Origin: Oscillospiraceae bacterium | Lineage (GTDB): Bacteria > Bacillota_A > Clostridia > Oscillospirales > Ruminococcaceae | NCBI GenBank assembly: GCA_017523995.1 | Contig: JAFWUX010000152.1 | Coordinates: forward strand, 1-55,859 | DNA: 55,859 nt | Direction of reading: 5' to 3' | In this document: in pieces, positions 34,286-42,182 of the stretch | Layout of the letters: every line of letters begins with the position of its first letter | Numbering within the stretch: the first letter of the stretch is position 1 | Notes under the pieces: model-generated | Told to the model about the DNA's origin: nothing | Seen by the model: the letters and a program-made list of their open reading frames with translations, nothing else | Database searches by the model: none | Made by a program: the position numbers and the translations under genes

Positions 34286-34803
34286 CACTCCATGACCTTC
34301 TCGAATCTGAACATACAGCCGTCATCATCGCTGTCCATATCGGGCTTGCCGCTTTCGTGCGGATCGGGGTGCTTGGGATTGTAGAATTCCACAGCGTGAA
34401 AACCGCAGCGGTTGATGTAAAAATGAATGTTTCTTTTCTCAAAATACGGTGTACAGGTCTCCCACACTTTTGTATCTGGATGCAGGCGTTCAATCTCAGA
34501 CCAGATTGCCTGCCCGATGCCCTTGCTCTGGACACCGACTTTCACAAACAGAAAATCAAGATGATTATGCTGCGTCTGCTCGTTTATCACAATGATCGCT
34601 CCGCCGACAATTTCATTGCCAATCACAGCAGCATAAGCAATCGCGCCGTCTGTGTCGAGAGAACGATCAATATCTGATTCGGGAAGTATCTGCATATCGG
34701 TCTCGCCGTATTCTGCTTCCGCACCGAGCTGAAAGGCTCTTTGCATCTCTTTTTTGAATTCAGGAAGCTCGTCCTGACGGACAGTTCGCAATGTGAGATT
34801 CAT
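34285..34803 (-). CDS. GNAT-family N-acetyltransferase
   Basis: 172 residues. The acetyl-CoA motif region LDFLFVKVGVQSKGIGQAIW fits the GNAT A motif (Q/R-x-x-G-x-G), and FYINRCGFHAVEF is the B region. The substrate is unknown. The ATG at 34803 has GGAG 11 bases upstream; an upstream TTG is less likely. The gene is coupled to ogt by overlapping stop and start. Confidence 0.88.
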   Translation of the reverse strand: MNLTLRTVRQDELPEFKKEMQRAFQLGAEAEYGETDMQILPESDIDRSLDTDGAIAYAAVIGNEIVGGAIIVINEQTQHNHLDFLFVKVGVQSKGIGQAIWSEIERLHPDTKVWETCTPYFEKRNIHFYINRCGFHAVEFYNPKHPDPHESGKPDMDSDDDGCMFRFEKVME

Positions 34804-35327
34804 CGTATCTTCACGCTCCAATCTTGGCGTAATGGGTTTCTGGAATTATTATAGAACAAAACGATGATAAAGTCAATTGTCTGAGCATCTGATGCAGTGC
34901 AAGCCTATCTTCTAAAAAAATGCAGCGGCGGAAAAGCACGGGAGTGCTGAGAGGTCAATCACTTTACACAAGAATCTGAGGGTTGATTTATGCATAAGGG
35001 AGAAATATCGGAATCACACCGGAAATATCGCAGATATGCTTTACGATACCCGCTTTTTTTCGGTATATATTTAGGAGAGCATATTCATCATAATGCGCTG
35101 ATAAATCCTGCAATTGCAGTATGGAGCAAACCGCACAGCGGTTATGCTCCAAAACAGAGAGAAAGCACTGAGCCGAAAGGCTCAGATGCAAACACGCCGC
35201 GCAGGGGCGTGAGCTATCCCAGCAAGCTCGGTATCTCCGCATTACAAATTTACAGATTTGAATGCTCCGATACACATCTTGGCAGAGGGTTCCACCCCTA
35301 CGACCCCGAACAAAAAAGGAGAGAAAA
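34804..35327 (+). other. Inverted-repeat region upstream of mobC, candidate oriT
   Basis: Several hairpins lie close together before mobC: GGAGCAaaCCGC with GCGGttaTGCTCC (about 35121-35150), TGAGCCgaaaGGCTCA (about 35169-35184) and ACGCC/GGCGT (about 35194-35211). Such clusters just before mobC are typical of transfer origins. A 113-codon frame through them is not believed to be a gene. The nick site is not determined. Confidence 0.5.
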
Positions 35328-35672
35328 ATGAAGAAAAAAGATAACAGAGAACGGGTACTTCAGGTACGGTTAAGTCAGGAAGAATTTGACGCGATTGAGC
35401 GCAAATTCAAGAACAGCGGAATGAAGTCAAAAAGCGCATTCGTGAGAGCAATGATCTTCGAGGGACATCTCGTTTATTTCAGTGAGAATGAGCTGAAAGA
35501 AATCCATCGGCTTATGAATAATATTGCTTTCAATGTCAATCAGATTGCACGCCGCGCCAACAGCACAGGAAACGTCTATGAAAATGACCTTGCCGACATC
35601 AAAGAGATGCTGAATAATATATGGCAGCCGCTGTTGTATTTTCAGTCTCAGCTTTTGCGGCTGAAGCGATAA
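35328..35672 (+). CDS. mobC: MobC-family mobilization (relaxosome accessory) protein
   Basis: 114 residues. The N-terminal ribbon-helix-helix (RVLQVRLSQEEFDAIERKF) and the MobC-type C-terminal part (LMNNIAFNVNQIARRANS) are clear. It would bind the transfer origin and help a relaxase. AGGAGAG lies close before the ATG. The relaxase gene that usually follows is absent; only 181 bases separate it from the next small gene. Confidence 0.9.
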   Translation: MKKKDNRERVLQVRLSQEEFDAIERKFKNSGMKSKSAFVRAMIFEGHLVYFSENELKEIHRLMNNIAFNVNQIARRANSTGNVYENDLADIKEMLNNIWQPLLYFQSQLLRLKR

Positions 35673-35853
35673 CAGAAGCACTTCCGGTATCAGTCCTGAA
35701 AGCGGTGAAAAACAATATGTGCGCGTTGCACTGGACTTACCTTTGAAATTGCTGCGCACTTCACAAAAATGGTTACAATTATTCCGCAGAGCTGGACTTC
35801 CGGATATTCAGCGGTTATAATGGAATCACAAACAGAAAACGGAGGTGCTTATT

Positions 35854-36063
35854 ATGCTGAGAATACCCGAACTGGCGATGCCGAAAACACGCAAGGTCAC
35901 GACCGTTTATAACGGCAAAAAAGAGATGTGGGATGACAGGGAAGAAGCGCAGAATTTCTTCCTCAGACAGATGATGACAACCGAGGGCGAGGAACGTGAC
36001 CGGGCAGAGTGCATTTACATTCAGCTTATGCACGGGCTGGAGGAATGTTCGGACGAGGACTAA
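35854..36063 (+). CDS. Small hypothetical protein
   Basis: 69 residues, charged, probably cytosolic. MLRIPELAMPKTRKVTTVYNGKKEMWDDREEA is not recognised as a known family. GGAGG lies eight bases before the ATG at 35854, which strongly supports translation. It sits between mobC and the DUF4365 gene. Confidence 0.7.
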   Translation: MLRIPELAMPKTRKVTTVYNGKKEMWDDREEAQNFFLRQMMTTEGEERDRAECIYIQLMHGLEECSDED

Positions 36064-36121
36064 TATGCAAAAAAGCGAGCTGTCATCAAGCAACTCGCTT
36101 TTTTAATTACACAGCGAAAAA

Positions 36122-37051
36122 TCATTCTAACATAGAGTTTGGCATAAACCATTCTCTGCAATATGTTTCAAACATTCCGCTTGAATTAACTATCGCTTCT
36201 GATAGCATATCTATGCTCATTTTTTGTGCATATTGAAAAGCATTTATAGGAACATCTGAAAAGCCTTCATAAACCGTCCCGTTATCCCAATTATCTGTAT
36301 ATCCTAATGTCTGTTGAACAAGTTTGATTGCTAAATCCAAGGTGCAATTATTATTATACATTTGAATTAACATAGAATGGATTTCTTCCAAAAGAAACCA
36401 ATGTTCTGATTTATTAAACACATCGTAATAGAGATAATGGTTTATAAAGTTCTTTCCTAAATTGATTTTTTCTATAATATCTGTTGTTTTGAAATCCTCT
36501 ATGTCCGCAAGCATTTCATGAAACATAGAATACAATTTGACTCTCATCCCATACCATTTCAATGCTTCATAGTTTTCTGCTGAAAGTATGTTTTTAATTG
36601 GAATATAAATTGTTACTGTATTTTGATCCTTATATGATGAATAGCTAGGGGATAATACATTTTTTATGTAATCGTTAAGACAAATCTGAAATGCCTTTTT
36701 ATCATTCAAATCTACAACTATAAGCAAAACTGGAAAGGCACTTCCCATTCTTGAAACGAGATTTAATTCATCAACTTCTAATGAATATTTGATTACAGCA
36801 ATTCTTTTGCCTCTGTCAAAATAATAACCATAATTAGGATTTTTAGTTCCTTTAACCTGCAAAAACAAATGCTCTCCAAGTGTAATACATCTTCCTTCTT
36901 CATAATCGAATAATTCAACATCCAGATCAATACCATAATCTGGATTCATAGTTCTAACCACCCATTCAGAAGGAATAATATTATTCTGCAAAAAGCGAAC
37001 AGCTTCTTCTCCTAAAATATGAGATTCTGCTCTGGTTTTTCCGTTAGCCAT
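36122..37051 (-). CDS. DUF4365-type nuclease-like protein
   Basis: 309 residues. The N-terminal half contains a PD-(D/E)xK-like pattern: GIDLDVELFD followed by FLQVKGTK, as in DUF4365 proteins. Residues after about 165 are helical and not recognised. The gene is strikingly rich in A+T compared with its neighbours, a sign of separate acquisition. DUF4365 proteins are often found in defence islands; DNA cleavage here is inference. GGAGAA precedes the start. Confidence 0.75.
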   Translation of the reverse strand: MANGKTRAESHILGEEAVRFLQNNIIPSEWVVRTMNPDYGIDLDVELFDYEEGRCITLGEHLFLQVKGTKNPNYGYYFDRGKRIAVIKYSLEVDELNLVSRMGSAFPVLLIVVDLNDKKAFQICLNDYIKNVLSPSYSSYKDQNTVTIYIPIKNILSAENYEALKWYGMRVKLYSMFHEMLADIEDFKTTDIIEKINLGKNFINHYLYYDVFNKSEHWFLLEEIHSMLIQMYNNNCTLDLAIKLVQQTLGYTDNWDNGTVYEGFSDVPINAFQYAQKMSIDMLSEAIVNSSGMFETYCREWFMPNSMLE

Positions 37052-37101
37052 TATTTTTCTCCATTTAATACATTCGTTTTAAGTGATTATCGGATTTACG
37101 C

Positions 37102-38028
37102 CTAAAATAACGTGAGCTGATCATCCGTCCATCGCTCCTGCTTTGCCTGATGAATCATCTCGCCTACTTGCAACTCACCAGCCAGGAGCGGTGATTCGGG
37201 ATTGTGAAGCAGCATATTCCGTCTGACATTCTCCTTGTTGTAGTTGGCATAGCAATACTTGCAGAGATGCCCGCAGGTGTCATACGCTCCGATGTCTGTT
37301 CCAAGAACACAGGCACATTCCGCTCTCTGCGACTTCTTTTTCGGCACATTCAGGTGAGAGCCTATCGCAGTTTCAAAGGTTTCCTTTGTCATGCAGCCGC
37401 CGCAGTTTACGCCGTAGGGTGCAAGCTCCGTCCCCTCGGCACAAGCCTTGATCGTAATGCCGTAACGGCTGCCGATCTCGGCAAATGCCCTGCCGATGGT
37501 AATACGCTCCTGCTGCGTGACTGTCCGCGCCTGCGGAAAGTTTCGCCTGACCTTTTCGTAGAGGTCAATATAGCTGATCACGCACACATGGGTATAGCCC
37601 GAAAGCGTGCTGCACATCTGCTCAAAATCGCTGATATGCCGTTCAAGCGTGTATGTATCGTCAATGAAAATCGGATCATACCGCCACCCCACACAGTCTG
37701 CACCGAGCGTTTCCGACAGCTTGATAAATACCTGCATAACAGTTTCTTTCGGCGGAACGTTCGGCTCAATATCTGTTCCGTAGGGCGTGATCGTAACAAA
37801 CCAATACTGATGATACACTTTCAATTCATCGAGGTATTTCAGCATCGGCGCAGGATTCTTGGTGCAGAACGCAAGGCAGTCCACTACATCAGGATTCAGC
37901 TCATAGCGTGTGATCCAGTCGGGACGGTAAGGATTGCGCACCAGCACAAAGCCTGCCCGTATCCTGTTCATCAGCCATTCGGAGTAAAAAGCAGGAATAT
38001 CTGTCCGCATTCCTGTGTTGATGATCAT
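37102..38028 (-). CDS. DUF1848 family protein (radical-SAM-like cysteine cluster)
   Basis: 308 residues from MIINTGMRTDIPAFY. The family is recognised from RNPYRPDWITRY, AFCTKNPAPML, YQYWFVTITPYG-like and GWRYDPIFI sequences. Near the C-terminus GHLCKYCYAN and several other cysteines suggest iron-sulphur binding, as in proteins related to spore photoproduct lyase. The reaction is unknown. A start 15 codons further upstream is possible but the region GGTGAGAG before 38028 is a better binding site. Co-directional with the zinc-ribbon gene upstream. Confidence 0.82.
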   Translation of the reverse strand: MIINTGMRTDIPAFYSEWLMNRIRAGFVLVRNPYRPDWITRYELNPDVVDCLAFCTKNPAPMLKYLDELKVYHQYWFVTITPYGTDIEPNVPPKETVMQVFIKLSETLGADCVGWRYDPIFIDDTYTLERHISDFEQMCSTLSGYTHVCVISYIDLYEKVRRNFPQARTVTQQERITIGRAFAEIGSRYGITIKACAEGTELAPYGVNCGGCMTKETFETAIGSHLNVPKKKSQRAECACVLGTDIGAYDTCGHLCKYCYANYNKENVRRNMLLHNPESPLLAGELQVGEMIHQAKQERWTDDQLTLF

Positions 38029-38088
38029 GTCTCTCACCATCCTTCCTGTTCTCAATATAATGGGCAAGTTCACTCGATGTGCAGCTTG

Positions 38089-38508
38089 CTATTTATGCTT
38101 TTTTCTGTATTCCTCTAATGCTGTCAGAAACAGCTTATTGACGCTCATCTCCTGTGATTGAGCGTATTTTTTTATATCATCACGCTTTCCCTTTGGGACA
38201 TTGACACGAATATAGTCATAATGCCCTTTGAGGTATTCGGCTGTAGTTGGTGTTTTTCGTTCATTCTGCCTTTTCCTGGCACAGTCCTTGCAGCATTTCT
38301 GCGAGCCGGATGTAACAAGATAAGGCTTACGACACACAGGGCAGATCTGCTCGCTGCCGACTGCGATAGAGATACCTGCTTTTTTCTTTTCTGCATATTT
38401 CCTGTTTCGGATGACCTGTGCTTTGTCACGGCACAGTACGCAGTATTTTGCCCTGTTGGAGCTGGTCTGAAATTCTGCTCCGCAAATATCGCATTTTCGG
38501 ATAAACAT
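38089..38508 (-). CDS. Zinc-ribbon protein with ribbon-helix-helix-like C-terminus
   Basis: 139 residues. Two cysteine pairs near the N-terminus (CDICG, CVLC) and two in the middle (CPVC, CCKDC) suggest two zinc ribbons. The C-terminal part (DYIRVNVPKGKRDDIKKYAQSQEMSVNKLFLTALEEY) looks like a ribbon-helix-helix DNA-binding unit. It may regulate element genes. AGGAGAGG precedes MFIRKCD at 38508. Confidence 0.72.
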   Translation of the reverse strand: MFIRKCDICGAEFQTSSNRAKYCVLCRDKAQVIRNRKYAEKKKAGISIAVGSEQICPVCRKPYLVTSGSQKCCKDCARKRQNERKTPTTAEYLKGHYDYIRVNVPKGKRDDIKKYAQSQEMSVNKLFLTALEEYRKKHK

Positions 38509-38640
38509 ACCGATCCTCTCCTGCCTTCCATATATCATTTATTATATCAAAAACAAGGTGTAAAGTCAATCATAATAAATAACATGGTTAATTGTTTCAA
38601 TTTATCAGTAACGAACTTGCTTTTATTTGTCAAATTATGC

Positions 38641-38669
38641 TTGACATAAGGTGTAATATGATATATAAT
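38641..38669 (+). promoter_or_regulatory. Consensus promoter of the OB-fold gene
   Basis: TTGACA (38641-38646) and TATAAT (38664-38669), both perfect, are separated by 17 bases. Confidence 0.85.
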
Positions 38670-38721
38670 AACATCACAGCAACGCCGGCTTAGCTAAATA
38701 AACAAGGAGGACAACATCATC

Positions 38722-39141
38722 ATGACAGATTCCAATCCAGTCTGCATGGATCATAACCGATTTCGGAAAATACGTCTGATTGCAGATCATTATTGCATTG
38801 CTTCCGAAAGTGACAGCGCAACAGAAATCTTTGACTGCATAGCCTGGAATAAAAACCTCAGTGCCAATAACTGCTTTGTTCCGGGCGATGTGATCGCCTT
38901 AACAGGAGAGTATCACAAAACAGGTAAGCGCAGAAAATCAATATCCGTAACATTGCAGATACAAAACATCTACATCGAGGGCGAAAAATCCGCTAATGCT
39001 TACCCAACATATTATCCCAACTATAGGGCATCAAAGAAGAAACTGGCAAATAAACCTCATTCCAAGAAGGCAAAGCCAAGCAAACCTGAGAAAAAGCAAA
39101 GATATTTCGTGTATGTCGGCGACACGAAAAAAGCCGGGTAA
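38722..39141 (+). CDS. Small protein with a possible OB-fold (single-strand-binding-like)
   Basis: 139 residues. Residues 35-90 (FDCIAWNKNLSANN, PGDVIALTGEYH, ISVTLQIQNIYIE) follow the strand pattern of single-stranded DNA-binding OB-folds. The C-terminus is very basic (about 102-130). No direct family match is claimed. AAGGAGG lies before the start and a perfect promoter precedes it. Confidence 0.65.
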   Translation: MTDSNPVCMDHNRFRKIRLIADHYCIASESDSATEIFDCIAWNKNLSANNCFVPGDVIALTGEYHKTGKRRKSISVTLQIQNIYIEGEKSANAYPTYYPNYRASKKKLANKPHSKKAKPSKPEKKQRYFVYVGDTKKAG

Positions 39142-39204
39142 ACATCCGATTATCTTTTACAATCACTCGTTAACCCTCAAAACCCAAACGAAAGGATCAT
39201 TTCA

Positions 39205-39456
39205 ATGTTAAAGACTATCATCACACAGAACGGAGACATTATCAACCTCAACAGTCTGTTTGCGATTTTTATCGACTGCTCTGTCGATGCCGAAACGCAC
39301 AAAGAGTGCTTTGAACTGGATGCGATCGGAGCGATGGGACATACATTTGCAATCGGAACATATCCCGATGCAGCCTCCGCTGTCAACGCCAAAGCCGATA
39401 TTATTCGCTGGCTCCAGAACGAAGCATATTCAACATTCGATCTCACCGCTGCCTGA
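39205..39456 (+). CDS. Small hypothetical protein
   Basis: 83 residues. MLKTIITQNGDIINLNSLFAIFID followed by an Ala-rich part ending QNEAYSTFDLTAA. Residues such as AIGTYPDAASAVNAKADIIRWL suggest a small alpha/beta fold seen in many element-borne proteins of unknown function. AAAGGA lies before the start, 63 bases downstream of the OB-fold gene. Confidence 0.68.
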   Translation: MLKTIITQNGDIINLNSLFAIFIDCSVDAETHKECFELDAIGAMGHTFAIGTYPDAASAVNAKADIIRWLQNEAYSTFDLTAA

Positions 39457-39577
39457 CAATGTTGTGAAAGCGGGCAAGGTGCTGTTAGTTCAGATCAGTG
39501 GCTTGCATTTACGCTTTGATATATAAAGCATACAGGTGGTACTTTGTCCATTTTCGCTCCTGTTGCTTGACTTTTCC

Positions 39578-39609
39578 AAAAGAGCTTTGCTGCGGCAAGG
39601 CTCTTTTTG
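39578..39609 (+). terminator. Rho-independent terminator
   Basis: AAAAGAGCtTTGC and GCAAgGCTCTTTTT form a stem around TGCG, with the T run within the right arm. Confidence 0.75.
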
Positions 39610-39616
39610 CATGAAA

Positions 39617-39652
39617 AACCAACTTTGAATCCACTGGATTCAAAGTTGGTTT
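39617..39652. terminator. Perfect hairpin before the restriction-modification operon
   Basis: AACCAACTTTGAATCC pairs perfectly with GGATTCAAAGTTGGTT around a 3-to-4-base loop; TTTC follows. It may insulate the restriction-modification operon from read-through. Confidence 0.7.
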
Positions 39653-39678
39653 CACATATCGTTTATTCCACGAAAATA

Positions 39679-39707
39679 TTGACGAAACCTTCCTTTTGTG
39701 CTATACT
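39679..39707 (+). promoter_or_regulatory. Promoter of the restriction-modification operon
   Basis: TTGACG (39679-39684) and TATACT (39702-39707) are separated by 17 bases, 25 bases before the first start codon. Confidence 0.78.
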
Positions 39708-39731
39708 AATATTATGGAGTAGTATATCCAC

Positions 39732-41249
39732 ATGAAAAGGCAAGCTGATGAGAGGGCGATACAAATGAAACTGTTAGATAGAGTTGTAGAGAGTACAACT
39801 GAATATATCGAGACGATGCCGAAGGCGATGCGCAAGAAATACGGGCAATTCTTCACAAGCAAGGAAACCGCCGTATTCATGGCAAGTCTTTTTGATATTT
39901 CTGATGATAACAAAACAATTTCGATTCTTGATCCGGGTGCGGGTTCAGGAATACTTTCTATTGCCTTATTGGAACGGATTAATGACCATCCGATTGAAGC
40001 TGTAAAACTGGTATGTTACGAAAACGATGAAAAGATTATTCCTATATTAAAAGACAACATCGAATACGCCAAGCAAAATGTGTCATTTCAGTTGACATAT
40101 GAAATCAGAGACAAAAACTACATATTGGACAATGAAATAGATTATAACTGTATGCTCGGAGCTGATCCCGATCCATATAGATTCGATATTGTCATCGGAA
40201 ATCCACCTTACAAAAAAATCCCCAAAGACTCTGTCGAAGCTCACGCAATGCCTGATATATGCTACGGCGCTCCGAATCTGTATTTCCTTTTTATGGAAAT
40301 GGCTCTTTTCAACTTGAAGAACAATTCGGAAATGGTATTCATCATCCCTCGTTCCTGGACATCGGGAGCTTACTTCAATGCTTTCAGGCAGAAGTTGTTT
40401 AGTGAGAGTATCATCGAGCATATGCATCTGTTTGTCAGCAGAGATAAGGTTTTCGAGAATGAAAGCGTATTGCAGGAAACGATGATAGTTAAGCTCCGAA
40501 AAACTTGTCACAAGCCCGAACACATTACCATTACCACCACTAACAGCAACAAAGATTTCTCCAAGATAACCTCTTTCCAAGCTCCATATGATACGGTTGT
40601 ATGCGGTAAGGATAAGTATGTGTATCTTGTTACAAACGCTGAAGAGGTTGAAACGCTTCGGCAGCTTAATCAATGGGACGATACTTTACCGTCGTTGGGG
40701 TTAAAAATGAAAACGGGACTAACCGTTGATTTCAGAAATCGAGAAGCTCTCCGAGATAACGCCGAGGATACTGCTGTTCCGCTGTTTTATTCTCAGCATA
40801 TCCAGTCGGGAAAGGTTATCTTTCCTATAGGAAAAGAAAACGAGTATTTAGTTACTGAGCAGTCAGGATTATTGCAGAAAAACGCCAATTACCTATTTGT
40901 AAAGCGTTTTACTGCAAAAGAAGAACATCGCAGACTACAGTGCGGCGTTTACCTTTCGAGGAAGTACCCGAACTATAAGCAGATCAGCACGCAGAATAAG
41001 ATAAACTTTATAGACGGGCTGAAAGGTCTGTCGGAGTGTGTTGTGTATGGTCTGTATGTACTCTTCAATTCTACGATGTATGATAGTTATTACAGAATAC
41101 TGAATGGTTCAACACAGGTCAACTCGACCGAGGTGAATTCTATGCCCGTTCCCCCTATGAGTACAATTGAATCTATGGGGAAAGAGCTTATCGCCAAGAG
41201 AGATATGTCCGAGGAATCGTGTGATATGATATTAAGGAGCTACTTATGA
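39732..41249 (+). CDS. Type II N6-adenine DNA methyltransferase (PstI/BsuBI-like system)
   Basis: 505 residues. It transfers methyl from S-adenosylmethionine to adenine. Motif I is ILDPGAGSGIL, the catalytic motif IV is GNPPY, and the C-terminal half is a target-recognition region. The next gene is a BsuBI/PstI-type endonuclease with a four-base ATGA overlap, so a CTGCAG target is likely but not shown. A start at 39765 (MKLLDRVVES), with AGAGGG upstream, is an alternative. Confidence 0.92.
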   Translation: MKRQADERAIQMKLLDRVVESTTEYIETMPKAMRKKYGQFFTSKETAVFMASLFDISDDNKTISILDPGAGSGILSIALLERINDHPIEAVKLVCYENDEKIIPILKDNIEYAKQNVSFQLTYEIRDKNYILDNEIDYNCMLGADPDPYRFDIVIGNPPYKKIPKDSVEAHAMPDICYGAPNLYFLFMEMALFNLKNNSEMVFIIPRSWTSGAYFNAFRQKLFSESIIEHMHLFVSRDKVFENESVLQETMIVKLRKTCHKPEHITITTTNSNKDFSKITSFQAPYDTVVCGKDKYVYLVTNAEEVETLRQLNQWDDTLPSLGLKMKTGLTVDFRNREALRDNAEDTAVPLFYSQHIQSGKVIFPIGKENEYLVTEQSGLLQKNANYLFVKRFTAKEEHRRLQCGVYLSRKYPNYKQISTQNKINFIDGLKGLSECVVYGLYVLFNSTMYDSYYRILNGSTQVNSTEVNSMPVPPMSTIESMGKELIAKRDMSEESCDMILRSYL

Positions 41250-42166
41250 GCAAGATAGAAGAAGCAAGAGCAATATTGAAAGAACTGAATGTCCCAAGCA
41301 AACAGCAGGCTGACCTTTGCTGTTATGTGCTTCTCGCTATGGCAGATATAAAAGAAAACAGCAATTGGGTAGATGCCACAAATAAGTGGATTCGTATTCA
41401 CGATGTTCTGACATTCACTAAAGACAACTACTACGTCACATATGCCGAAAATAGTAGAGAAACATTTCGCAAGCAGGCTATGCATCACTTCCGCAATGCC
41501 GCTTTTATTGAGGATAATGGTAAAGCTACCAATAGCCCGAATTATCGTTACAGGCTGACAGAGGAAATGCTTGATCTTATCAGAAGCTACGGATCTGATA
41601 AGTGGGCTGACAAAAAAGAACAATTCTTATCTGCTCATGAAAGCTTGATAAGTATGTATGAATCAAAACGCAGTATGCTGAAAATGCCTGTAAATATCAA
41701 CGGCGACAGCTTTTCATTCTCTCCGGGTAAGCACAACGAGCTTCAAAAAGCTATCATCGAGGAGTTTGCTCCGAGATTTGCTCCAAACTCAGAATGCCTT
41801 TATGTAGGTGATACCATAGAGAAAGACCTTGTAAAGAACGTTGATAAGCTCCGTGAACTTGGATTTGAGATCACTCTGCATGATAAAATGCCTGATGTAG
41901 TGCTATATCGTGCTGATAAGCAGTGGATATACTTTGTGGAGTCGGTTACCTCCGTCGGTCCGATGGATCCGAAACGCATAAAGGAAATCGAAGAAATGAC
42001 TGCCAATGTTACGGCAGGAAAGATATATGTGACAGCATTCCTCAATTTCAAGACATTCAAGCAGTTCTCTGAAAGCCTTGCGTGGGAGACAGAAGTCTGG
42101 ATTGCTGATATGCCCGATCATATGATACATCTTAATGGAGATAAGTTCCTCGGCCCGAGGAAGTAA
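41246..42166 (+). CDS. BsuBI/PstI-type restriction endonuclease
   Basis: 306 residues, the usual length of this family. An N-terminal winged-helix-like part is followed by the conserved nuclease region: YVGDTIEKDL, HDKMPDVVLY, WIYFVESVTSVGPMDPKRI. The residues D, E and the following V/S region form the PD-(D/E)xK-like site. It would cut unmethylated CTGCAG if it keeps the family specificity. Its start overlaps the methyltransferase stop, so expression is coupled; no controller gene is visible. Confidence 0.93.
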   Translation: MSKIEEARAILKELNVPSKQQADLCCYVLLAMADIKENSNWVDATNKWIRIHDVLTFTKDNYYVTYAENSRETFRKQAMHHFRNAAFIEDNGKATNSPNYRYRLTEEMLDLIRSYGSDKWADKKEQFLSAHESLISMYESKRSMLKMPVNINGDSFSFSPGKHNELQKAIIEEFAPRFAPNSECLYVGDTIEKDLVKNVDKLRELGFEITLHDKMPDVVLYRADKQWIYFVESVTSVGPMDPKRIKEIEEMTANVTAGKIYVTAFLNFKTFKQFSESLAWETEVWIADMPDHMIHLNGDKFLGPRK

Positions 42167-42182
42167 ATCATTATAGGGGGGA

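Noticed and set aside
34990..35331. A 113-codon frame before mobC
   Set aside because: It runs through a cluster of hairpins that looks like a transfer origin, and its translation reflects the inverted repeats.
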